Shown piece after piece: positions 20,598 through 31,534 of a stretch of DNA of 64,000 nucleotides. This DNA comes from Chondrosia reniformis (taxonomy: Eukaryota > Porifera > Demospongiae > Chondrillida > Chondrillidae), in the NCBI GenBank assembly GCA_947172415.1, contig OX359189.1, positions 394,501 to 458,500 on the forward strand. The letters run 5' to 3'. The notes beneath the pieces are model-generated. The model made no database searches and was not told the DNA's origin. It saw only the letters and a program-made list of their open reading frames with translations. Both the position numbers and the translations under genes were made by a program. How positions within the stretch are numbered: the first letter of the stretch is position 1; each line of letters begins with the position of its first letter.

Positions 20598-21482
20598 ATG
20601 GGCGTTTTCGGTCAAGCCAAAGAGTTTAAGCTAAGCCGCGGAAGGGGAGGCGGCGGAAGAAGAGGTGGGGGAAGAAGAGCCGGTGGTGGAGCGAGAGCTC
20701 GTCCAAAAGCTCGTCCAGCAGCTCGCCCAGCAGCTCGCCCAGCAGCTCGTCCAGCAGCTCGCTCTAGAGCTAATCGCCACGTCCACCACCATCATCATCA
20801 TCGAAGGCATTATCACTTTGGAGGTCGTCGTAGAAGACTTCACTATTGGCATAACAGACCGTATTGGCGCACTTGGCACTTTGGATATCATCGTTACGGT
20901 GGTGGTTGCAGTCTCTGGCCCTTTTACTACAACAGACATTATGTCAACGAAACACCTCAAGTTGAGCAGCAGCAGGCCACACAGGTAAATGTTACCACTC
21001 AGATTGTGCAGCAACCTCCTTCACCTACGGGGCAGCAACCTCCAGTTGGACCAATGTACAACCCAACACTCACTGCACCACCAGTTGGTTATCAACCACA
21101 AACCGCACCAGGACAGCCTTACCCCGCACCAGGACAACCTTACCCCGCACAGGGACAACCTTACCCCGCACCAGGACAGCCTTACCCCGCACCAGGACAG
21201 CCTTACCCCGCACCAGGACAACCTTACCCCGCACCAGGACAGCCTTACCCCGCACCAGGACAGCCTTACCCCGCACCAGGACAACCTTACCCCGCACCAG
21301 GACAGCCAATTCCTGTTGGACAAACTGCTGCCTATCCAGAACAACCTGTTCCAGGGCAGACGTACCCTCCACAATCCTCTCAGGGGCAACCTGGACAGCC
21401 TCAGCAACCTGCACAATCAGCAGAACCAGAATTTAAGGAGACAGATGAAGTTGCTTCTGGAAGCTGCTGTGTTATTCTGTAG
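20598..21482 (+). CDS. His/RG-rich, Pro-repeat protein with C-terminal CaaX box (paralogue B)
   Basis: A 294-residue single-exon tandem paralogue of the gene at 18746. It has the same block order: MGVFGQAKEFKLSRGRGGGG plus RG repeats; an Ala-Arg-Pro repeat (PAARPAAR) that paralogue A lacks; a short His run (HHHHHHRRHYH); the core RPYWRTWHFGYHRYGGG and SLWPFYYNRHYV; a Pro tail with about ten 7-residue PGQPYPA units; and FKETDE...SCCVIL. The last four residues CVIL again form a CaaX box predicted to be geranylgeranylated, with an adjacent Cys. The core and both ends are conserved while the repeat blocks differ completely, so the ends and core are probably what selection maintains. Function unknown. 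The ATG at 20598 is the first in frame. Confidence 0.88.
   Translation: MGVFGQAKEFKLSRGRGGGGRRGGGRRAGGGARARPKARPAARPAARPAARPAARSRANRHVHHHHHHRRHYHFGGRRRRLHYWHNRPYWRTWHFGYHRYGGGCSLWPFYYNRHYVNETPQVEQQQATQVNVTTQIVQQPPSPTGQQPPVGPMYNPTLTAPPVGYQPQTAPGQPYPAPGQPYPAQGQPYPAPGQPYPAPGQPYPAPGQPYPAPGQPYPAPGQPYPAPGQPYPAPGQPIPVGQTAAYPEQPVPGQTYPPQSSQGQPGQPQQPAQSAEPEFKETDEVASGSCCVIL
21115..21310 (+). repeat. 21-bp coding minisatellite in paralogue B
   Basis: About ten copies of a 21-bp unit (CCAGGACAGCCTTACCCCGC plus A) encode PGQPYPA. CAGCCT/CAACCT synonymous differences and one CACAGG variant separate the copies. Confidence 0.93.
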
Positions 21483-22640
21483 GCACTTATCTAGCTGTAG
21501 CCGGCTTCTTTTATATAGTCAATTATATCCAAAGCAGCTAGGTACATAAATAGTCTTCATAGTGCCCAAATATATGCATAAGAAATTGGAATACATGTAT
21601 GGTGTTATTGCTATATATTTTGAATAATTATACTTGCCTTATGCATATGTACAAATTATATTACTATATATTCATTGTATAAGTATGCAATATTTAGTAA
21701 GAATGTCTTGTCTTGTATAGACAAATGATGCACATATTAATTAACTTGTATTGTTTCACCCGTGTAAGATCTATAGTCATTACAGAACTATAGGAATTAA
21801 TCTCCATGTGTGAGATCAATGTAGGATGCCGTATATATAGTGCCATCTTGTATAAACTAGATACATGAATCTATATAGTATGTAGGTTATTTAAAAACGT
21901 GTATATACAATTGCATGGAAAACATACACATATATTAGGTAAAAATAGCAATGCTAGGATGGTACTATTTGTATAAGAAATAGAAGCAGGCACAGGATAT
22001 TATAATACACCTATAGAAACTATACCCATATACATGATGATGAAGAAGCAATGAACTTCCAAGTATATACTATTTTTCATGTTTGTAACATGCCATGCAA
22101 AAAGTGAGATTAATAAGGACAGCCCAACCAGTTCGAGTTTATAAGTCACATTACAAATGAAAGTCAAAAATAAACAATCATTATTATATATTATATACTG
22201 GTCACAATATCACTCTGCCAACAGGCATGAAAAAATCTAATACATTGCATATGCACGCATGCACCATGGCCAGTTTCAGGGATAGGGATAGAGTATATGA
22301 TGTTGTTATGTTATTCTTTTAACTCTATAGAGACCTTCTATAGAATATATAGACATTTGCATGCATACAGCTCTTAATTTATAGTGACCAGAGATTAAAA
22401 TTATATGTTACAATGATGTTTATGAAAAGCTTATATATTATTTATTATTATTATTATTTATTGATTTAAGTGCACCATGTGACATGCACACTAGGGCTAC
22501 TTGACCCCATGTAGCACTGTACAATATAATACATCATAAGGAGTTATATATATAAGGTCCTTTCTCTATATATATATAATAATAATAACAAAAGTGCCTG
22601 GCAAGTGGTGTTGGCTTATATGCAGCCTGTGTCCTTTAAA
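21483..22640. other. AT-rich intergenic sequence; dispersed repeat R2 copy
   Basis: No gene seen. A TTATTATTATT tract leads into 22466-22545, which contains AAGTGCACCATGTGACATGC and CCCATGTAGCACTGTACAA. These segments recur in the same order at 59104-59166, so this is a copy of a dispersed family (R2). Confidence 0.6.
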
Positions 22641-22644
22641 ATCC

Positions 22645-23195
22645 ACCATTGGTTGGCACTCAGGCTATCTCACCATTGGTTGGCACTCAGGCTATCTCAC
22701 CATTGGTTGGCACTCGGGCTATCTCACCATTGGTTGGCACTCAGGCTATCTCACCATTGGTTGCCATTCAGCTATCTCACCATTGGTTGGCACTCAGGCT
22801 ATCTCACCATTGGTTGGCACTCAGGCTATCTCACCATTGGTTGGCACTCAGGCTATCTCACCATTGGTTGGCACTCGGGCTATCTCACCATTGGTTGCCA
22901 TTCAGCTATCTCACCATTGGTTGCCATTCAGCTATCTCACCATTGGTTGGCACTCAGGCTATCTCACCATTGGTTGGCACTCAGGCTATCTCACCATTGG
23001 CTGGCACTCAGGCTATCTCACCATTGGTTGGCACTCAGGCTATCTCACCATTGGTTGGCACTCGGGCTATCTCACCATTGGTTGCCATTCAGCTATCTCA
23101 CCATTGGTTGCCATTCAGCTATCTCACATTGGTTGGCACTCGGGCTATCTCACATTGGTTGGCACTCGGCTATCTCACCATTGGTTAGCACTAAT
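22645..23195. repeat. 26/27-bp satellite, 21 ATTGG units
   Basis: Twenty-one head-to-tail units of ATTGGTTGGCACTCAGGCTA plus TCTCACC (27 bp) or a variant with TTGCCATTCAGC (26 bp). Variant units recur in blocks (several standard units, one CTCGGG unit, then one or two TTGCCATTC units), indicating higher-order duplication. Every unit contains ATTGG, an inverted CCAAT. The array ends about 500 bp upstream of the TULP4 start codon. It is open in all three plus frames, which yields spurious reading frames. Confidence 0.95.
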
Positions 23196-23687
23196 TTTTA
23201 CTATCCATTCATAAATAAATCATCATTAATTTTAAATTATTTGCATCATATTCTCATCTCTGCTGGACCATCTGGGAAATCGGTTGTGGCACACATATAC
23301 AATCCAATGACTATGCATCACACTTGATAATTAACAACGTACTATACCGAGTTTATGAATCAGTGATTATATAACTGTATTGTCATAATCTCGCGGTGTA
23401 TTACGATATCATTCGTTTTAAAATCAATTTATTAACGAGTTCTCTTTCCCTTGTATCAGAGCTTCCTGTTTAACCAAGCTGACCGCAAAGACTTTGAAGT
23501 GATATGGTACTTCCGGTGTTTTGTCCACATTGTAATGGCTTCAGATAGAATTCAATAGTTGGCTATCCGCAAAGGCTGCCATTGTAATCGAAGTGTAACT
23601 GTCTCAAGCGTAGAAATAGTCACTGGTTTTTAATCCAAAGTACCTTGCGATTTTTTTATCTCAATAACCTTTTCTATAAGGTCCAGA

Positions 23688-26600
23688 ATGCACGCCTTCT
23701 TAGAACGAAACTCTCCAGTTACGCTAGATTCGTCAGTCAATTCTCTTTCTTGGCGTGGTACGGAGAAGGAAGGATGGCTGGCTGTAGGTAACACTAACAG
23801 AGTAGTAGGAGTAACATATACAGAAATATCTGAGGGGAACGGAGTTGGAGAAGAGAAAAGCGACGGATCGGAAGAGTTAGAACAGCAAAATCTGAGACGC
23901 AACTTTAATTTCAGAGAACACACACAGAATGTAAGTATTTTAACACATTATTCACAACAACCAGCTATACAGTAGTGTGTACATATGGGTGTCGTATGTA
24001 ACTTTGTGTACTTAACAAATATTTGTACTTTTTGTCAAAGGTAACTGTCGTACGGTGGAATAAGCAACTAGACAAAATCGCCACATGTGACGCTCATGGC
24101 TCCGTCATCGTCTGGAGGAATCAAGACGGTCGTTCAATTATGGAACTCGTCAACCATCGTGGGATTCCCATTAGCGACTTTCAGTGGAGTAACGACGGCA
24201 CGAAAGTTCTCATATCGTACGTGGACGGGTACGTCTTAGTAGGGACAGCGATGGGCCGGCGCTTGTGGACCAGACGACTCAGTATTGGTACATACGTGAC
24301 CCAAAACACTAATCCCAACAGAGCATCCGAGTTGCTTAGCTCGACCTGGAGCGCGGATGACAGCCGCGTTGTAGTCGGGAGCAGTATCGGAGAATTGATT
24401 GAACTGGACGCTTTGGATGAAGGCAGACTGATTTCGACCACAGAAGTTCTACCTGGCATAGGAATAATAGGCCTTCAGTGGGTCGGTGTGCCCGATCCAA
24501 AGAGAAAGGAGAGATTATCTCTGTATTTGAAGAATGGGAAAGTCGTCCTCATGACATCATGCGGAGATCAGCACGCAACCATCATCAAGACTGGCTTGGT
24601 GGATGGTAGGATGCAGTGGAGTGAGGACGGCAGCCTTCTGGCCGTTGCTGGCTATAGGCGGACCCGCGGACAAGCAACCATAAGATTCTTCAATCCAAGT
24701 GGCACTCTGCTCTATACCCTACCCTTGAGTACAAAGGTAGGCTACATGTCCTTACATGCATACATTATTCAAATGGACTGGAGCATAGTTTGGTCAAGGG
24801 AAATGAAGCATTTCATCATCTTGGTGTTACTTCGTTTGAATTGTATCCAGTTTCCATATTAGTCAATCTCTTTGTGTGATCAGCCAATCAGATTACTCCA
24901 ATCATGTTGTTGACTACAAAAAACATTGTGTCATTTAGTGTATATGCATACACTGGTATTCATTACTTGTAGTCTGTGAAATGTTTTCAATCTACAGACC
25001 TCGCCACTCTTCCTGTTCCTTCCTTAGAAGCACGTGACTGCTCTGACATGGGGCCATGCCAATAGGAGGGTATTTGTAGCTACAGGCCAACAGATCCATG
25101 TGGCTACTGTCCAAAAGGCAATTCCAAGTCTCCAGACCATCTGTAGACACAAAATTGCTGAAGCCTTGAAGTCGAGAGAGGGGTCATCTGAGCTACCCCT
25201 TCCCCACAAGCTGAGAGGTGGCATTGTTGGTTCATTCCAGTCCACAATACAGGTTTGTAGTTTTGTGTAGTTCGGGAAGTTTTCAAGTATTCACCAATAA
25301 TTCTCAGCTTCAAAACCTTTAAAATACAGGACATTGAAATCTCATTTTTTTCTTCCAATTTATTCATTACAAGTTCCCTTAAGGGCATACTGAAAGTACA
25401 ATATGGCCTTTAATTGTCTATTCTCATTTTAATAAGTGCATACAACATTTATAATTTCAGTTTACAAAGTAAACTTTTTCTAAATTAGGGTCATGTTCCG
25501 GATGATGACCTCTTGGCCTATATCTCACGGTCCCCGCCCGCCGGCCACAGATTATACTGTACAGTGAAACCAAACTTCACAGCTGCACAGCCCTCAAGCA
25601 CCAAGCATCGACATGCAGGGTCCTTCACACTTTATGTGGAACATCTTGGCTCACTTTATCCTATCCTGGTAGCTAACAGAAGAAGTAGTAAAATAAAACA
25701 AAGCTTCGCCATTTCTTTATCAAATCTCCCAAAAACCAGACCTGAAGGTAACACTCCGTCCTCGCAGAAAGGCCTAGTGGAGACTGGTTTCGTAGCCCCC
25801 TCCGATCCATCTCCAAACAATTCAGTAGACGTGGTTCAGACGCCACCCGAGGAACCGCGGGAACAGGTCACAATCCATCCTCGGCTCACCATTGAGACAG
25901 AGGAGGAGGGAACGGTCAAGACCATGCTGAAGGGAATGGGCGTAGACCACTGCTCCCCTGCCACAATGAAGGAGGCTGCCTCCAGGACCAGAAAAGTTCC
26001 AAATATTTTAGCAGAAGTCATATCCAATGTAATGTCAAGCAAGTTTCGCATTCAGGGAAGCTGTCATCAAGTTCCTTCTGATCTTGGTACAGTAAGTATA
26101 AAGACTAGCTTGCTCCACATTCAACCTCGGAAGGTCACTGTTATGCTTCCGAAGATGGACGGATGCGATTCAGGCATAGACACAGATGTTAGTGACATCA
26201 GTGAAGATGATGATGTGTTTGAAGACTTACCAGAATCAGTATTGCCATCTGCTTCAACTCACTCAGTGATGAGAAAATTAAGCTCCAGGCGACTCTCTAC
26301 AACTCCTGATCCGGCTATTGTATTGAATAGCAAGACTCCCACTTGGAATGAACAACACATGATATATCAGCTTGACTTTGGGGGTAGAGTTACAACCAAA
26401 TCAGCCAAGAACTTTCAACTTGAACTGGGAAACAAGCAAGTAAGTTTGTAAACAGTCATTTAGAAGTTCCGTGGTTGGTGTGTCCACTGGTAGCCTTTAG
26501 GTGGTGTCTGTTTGAATAACCCATAGGATGGCTTCTCACTATATTAATCACTGTTGAATGCACGGCTTCACAAGCCATATTTGTACAAGGTCTTGGTTCC

Positions 26601-26974
26601 CTTCCATGACATCCTTGGGGATTCACTTTCTCTATTGAGGTTATGAAATAAACTGTTCATTTAAGAGCCTTCTAGTGTATCATATTTAATTAGCACTGTC
26701 TGGCCTTGTAAAGTAGCAATGGTGGATTGGCTATTTTCAGCTAATATTTATCTGAACTTTGCAATTAGTGCCCAAAGTATTAAGTAGTGAATATGGGGAG
26801 GAAGACAATGTGGAATGTTCAAGAACACCAATTGTTGAAGTATTTATTTTCTCCTCTCTTCCTCTCCAGGTCCTGCAGTTTGGCAGAATAGAAAATGGTT
26901 CATTCATTTTGGATTTTCAAGCTCCATTTTCTCCGTTACAAGCTTTTGCAGTAGCTTTAGCCAATTTGTGCTAA
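23688..26974 (+). CDS. TULP4: tubby-like protein 4 (WD40 - SOCS box - Tubby)
   Basis: Five exons join in phase: 23688-23930, 24041-24736, 25028-25252, 25489-26439, 26870-26974 (739 residues; human about 1540). The N-terminal propeller follows human TULP4 closely: EGWLAVGNTNRVVGVTYT, VVRWNKQLDKIATCDAHGSV, ELVNHRGIPISDFQWSNDGT and KVLISYVDGYVLVG. A SOCS-box-like segment is encoded by exon 3 (LQTICRHKIAEAL...LPLPHKLR). The Tubby domain is in two parts: SKFRIQGSCH...LHIQPRKVTVMLP (about 573-605) and TPTWNEQHMIYQLDFGGRV to the C-terminal FSPLQAFAVALANLC. In human TULP4 these halves are separated by a very long insertion; here the gap is only about 75 residues. The family is thought to act as a cullin-RING substrate receptor. 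Start chosen at 23688, aligned with the human N-terminus. Confidence 0.95.
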
Positions 26975-29900
26975 CAGCTGTTTCTGTTTTGAGTTGAGGT
27001 GTCAAATGAAATGCTGATTCATTTTTCCTATTTTTTGTAAAATTCCTTCAACTTTAATATTGACTTGCATGCCATATTTCCATGACAACCAGGACCACAT
27101 GTATTCTTAGTCCATCAAATATCATTTCATGTTTTAAAACAACTTCACAAATGTCGTTTTCAAATCAATGTCATTTCTTTGTAATGAAGTCAATGAAGTA
27201 ACTAGTTATAACCCTGTGAATCATTTAGCTTCTTAAAGGTAAGGTTTTATTGGATTAGAAGGTACCAGAGTTAGACTGCCATGATATTGCCACCTATAAG
27301 TTCTAATGCTGTTAAACAGGGGCAGTTGTCTGGACTGAGTTGTGGTTGTGGAGGAATCAACACATTTGTATATGCTGACCACAATAATATTATTCTAAGT
27401 GGTGGGCTGAATGGAATCCACATGCACTTGGTGTTAATGGTATTCATAGATAAACAGTTCTGCAACATAACTGTATTCATAATCCTAATGCATAGCAAGA
27501 GTAGTTGTAAGTTGCTGTGAACCTGGTTGAGATTGGGGAAGCATAAATTAATGGTTTGTGAGTCTGTATACAATACACTCATGGTCAATTCTTAAGTTCA
27601 GTGATCCATTGTTTGAACAGAGGGCATATGAATAGTTCACAATGAGGTACCAGTGGCCATTGAGGGCAGAATTTGGCATGTTCTTACTCATTCAAAAGTG
27701 CTTAGTGTTCACTGTGGTCTGATCTATTCTGATGTGCTAGCTATTATCTATATGCCAGTTAAGGTAATTTAGCAAGTACTTTCAATTTCTTTTACTTATT
27801 TACTTAACACCAATTTGTTAGCACCTCTAGAAATCTAATTGAATCAATCCCAAAAATGGAGTATGTCTTCAATAATAAAACTGGGAGGAACATAGCCATA
27901 AGTAGATCTGATTGGTCTATAGGGACATGACTTGCAGATGGGATGGCCAACAAATCTCAGATTCTACTGAATGTTGTTCTGAATGCAAGTATTGAAGCAT
28001 TCCAATGACCTGTATATTTGCTCTGTCGCTCTCTTGATCCTTACATATCACTGTGTTACTTCCATCATAATACACCTTGGGTAAATATAGTCTAGTAAGC
28101 ATTACTAAGAGAAAGTGGAAATGAAGTGCCCCCTTTCTCAAAGATGACAAGATTGGGATAACCCAGGTCAGCAACCTCGATTTACACAAGGTCTAGTTTT
28201 TTTCCATTTACAGAGCCTTATGTATGAAAGCATCATTTGATCCAAATTAAATCAGTCTTTAACAATGCACTGTATACAGTCCCCATTTGATATAGATAAT
28301 CCATTTATTACAAATAATTATATTATGTAATAATCAATTATACAGTTAATATATTGTGTAATAGTCCTTGACTGGTGATGATGTCATCATGTGGTCACCT
28401 TGGAAACCAGACATCAGCAGGAATACTAGTATAGGGGTTGTGCTTTCCATGTTTTCTGGGAAGCCAAATTACCTGTGGTCAAGTCAATGAATAAGCTAAC
28501 ACTAAAAGTGGGTCCTAAACATTAAGATAAACATGACACAGTTCCCTATGTACTCTAATTCTCACAATTGTATTGGAAATATACATAAAATGTCACATTT
28601 TACTTGACTTACGAGGCCTTTACCAGATCTAGCTAGCACATGTAAAAATAGGGTTTCATGAGTCCAGGAATTCTGTATCTGCATAACCATGACAGGTCTC
28701 CACGCAGACTGTGTCTTGAGGTTGGGAAACTCTTTGATGTCCACCTATTTCCCAAGTATATCCCACACAGGAGAAGCTCCTGCAAGTCATATGATGGCCC
28801 AGTACTAGTAGACCAATAGGAGCAGGATAAGGAGGACAAGTGGAGAGGTCGGAAAGAGAGAGGAACATGTGACATCAGAGTGCTTGCATACTCAGCAATT
28901 AATGGTTTCCAAAGGTCACCTTTATCTGTTAGAGAACCACAGTGTACATACAAGGGCAGCCTAGAACACAGAACTGACTTTGAGATAAACAATTAAGTAC
29001 ACTTTCATACCAAAACTGCAATCACTATATTTAGATTATAAAGTGAAGACAGATTTGGGGAAATGATTTCAATTAGAAATTGCTTATTATCCATTAGATT
29101 TTGCAGAAAGTAAGTTTCTTTCACATAATATACCTTAAGTTTAGCAATCTTGAATCATAAATATCATTAATTTATGATCCAGTTAATAGTTTAGCCAAGT
29201 ATATATATATTAGTATGTATATTTTAATCTATTTGATTAAACTGGGGATATCACTGCTTATCAGGTGTCTGATAGAAGTTAGATGTAATGTGACCCTCAT
29301 TTCATTTAATATTCACTGAATGGTTGTGGGCATTTCAGCCATTCAATGCCATTCACCCGTTAGCATAAACATTATACAAATTCAGAAGAGAGTAACACAA
29401 GTTAATGTCCTCTATGGATAAACAAGACTATACAGTTTGTGTATGTTACATAAAACCAGACAGAGTTATAATGATATACAAGACAGCCATATAATGTTTC
29501 TTTGACTTGACCAATGTTTTCACATGAACAGGGGAAGATTTGGGATCAAAAACTAATCCTTCTAAATCAGAAATAGGAGTGACTACAACTCTGACTTGTT
29601 AGGGTAATTAACACTCCAGAGATAAGCAGCTTGCTCAAATTAGATGTTGGTATGGGGCTGGATGGCCCATCCCAACTGGGAGCTCAAAAACAATGGTCAT
29701 TTTATCTGCCTAACCACTGGATAAGGGAAGACGGCCATTTGAAGCCATTTACTAGAATCCCTTAATGTGCTTTGACCTGCAGCAAAAGACTAAAGTATAA
29801 GTGTGGCTGTCTGACTTACAGATAAATGATAACTTGGGGTTTCATATGTTGAAGTAATTCACCAAAATACTTCTTTCTTACATTTCTCTTTTAAGTGGCT

Positions 29901-31534
29901 CTTATGAGATTAAAGTACAGTACATGATACCCTCATGTTCAGGATTCCCTTCATTGAATATAACATTCTAACATATATACATACATTCAGAACCTGATGA
30001 TGGGTGGAATTCCCTGAAGCACAGTTGTCTGGCTCAGTGGAAAAATCTTTTAGATTCGATTCTTGAGCATCTAAATCCTTACTCTATTATCAGTGGAAAA
30101 AGAAAGACAAGAAGCCTAAACTGTATCCTCATCCAAAGCTCTATAGGTTTGTCCTAAGTCACTAGTCTAGAAATTTGTGTTTTATCTATTCTCTTCATGT
30201 TCCCTAGTTTCACAGGTATGCTAGATAACCACAGGTTTTGGAATAGAGTGTTTTAGATTATTAATGCATTGATGACTTGTAAATATTTACAATAGGTGAA
30301 TAATTATAAGAACAAGGACACAAAGACATCAAACGGAAGAGAAAGGGAAAGATTGCAAATCTGTGCATTCTAAAGCATGTATACATCAGCAGCTGTCAAT
30401 GTTATTACGCAAGGGCTGACACCAGTGGTACCCATACACCAAATTTTTAGACCTATACAATCAACGTGCTGACCTGGCATGTCACTAATTTGATTCTTTG
30501 ATGTTTTAGCTGAATTAGACAGTCCATAGAAACCATATTTCTAATGATATGAAGACAAACAAGTGAAGCCATATGCTACTCACCTCTGGAGATTGGAAGC
30601 AACAACACACTATTCCCAAGGGTTAACAAACAACTTGGTCTAAACAATTTACAACTATAAGTGTTGTGGCTCAAGTGATTGAAGCATAAAAGATACAAAT
30701 GACAATACACTGACAAGCAAACATTCCTCATGTAGAGGGCACAGGGTCTCTTTAAAATTCCTGTAAGACAATTGATTTGGAGTGTAACTACTCCTAATGA
30801 CAGATGTTACAAGTGGGCGTAGTAAGGTGGGATTTTAGTAGTCAGCCAAACACCAACCTTCAGCCCCTTGTTGAAGTATCTGTGAAGACAGTACTGTCTG
30901 GCCTGCCACTGAGATAATACTAAAAGGCCAGAGAGACAGACAAACTCGAGACAAAACAAACCAATTTAACCAAAAATGGCAGACCATTCCAATATTGGGT
31001 TTGGTTTAAATGCAATTATGAGCAGTCTGATCAATTAGTCTACTGTTCACTTGAATATCATCCTCTCCTAAGCCTTAAGGGAAGTGACAGTATTGAGAGA
31101 TATAGCAACTCATAAATTACATTTTTGTAGTATTGTCTGCCATTTGTCACTCAAGCAAGACATTATAGTGAATTGGGAAATGGCATTGTATGCCTAATTG
31201 GGTTTCAAAAAGGTGCCACAGACTTGAACCAGCCAATCAGAATGAGCCATGAGCTTATGGCCAGACAAATCAATAAAGCAAATTTGGCTAAAGAGAATTG
31301 AATGAAAACTCCACCAGATCAACAATGTACAAGTCCTAGATAGAGAACAAATCTACAAAGTAAGGACATTTCCTAACAGATAACTATAACCACAATGGTT
31401 TTAAAAAACATCTAGAGGGCTAATTTACAATATGGACTTGATTGAAAAGACAGAATTTATTAACAATATCATGAAAACAGGAATTGTTTCTAGTTTTTGA
31501 AAGTAACACATAATGGACAACGTTCAACTACAAT
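26975..31534. other. 4.5-kb stretch without a recognisable gene
   Basis: Only short frames occur (for example 27271-27588 and 28562-28992 on the minus strand), with no domains and no supported splicing. The stretch holds a degenerate R1 repeat copy (30095-30165) and otherwise unique AT-rich sequence. It could contain non-coding RNA or regulatory elements for TULP4 or TMEM39, but nothing specific is visible. Confidence 0.5.
30095..30165. mobile_element. dispersed repeat family R1, degenerate copy
   Basis: AAAGACAAGAAGCCTAAACT, TATCCTCATCCAAAGCTC and TATAGGTTT match, in order, the left half of the R1 copies at 14775, 33305 and 51577. The right half is missing or too diverged to see. Confidence 0.55.

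Noticed and set aside
22645-23195. CRISPR array
   Set aside because: Units are contiguous tandem copies with no unique spacers, and the genome is animal.
22594-23327. Three long plus-strand frames (179-240 codons)
   Set aside because: They are translations of the 26/27-bp satellite in three frames; no domain and no unique sequence.
28562-28992. 119-codon minus frame
   Set aside because: No recognisable domain, no splice context; composition typical of translated intergenic DNA.
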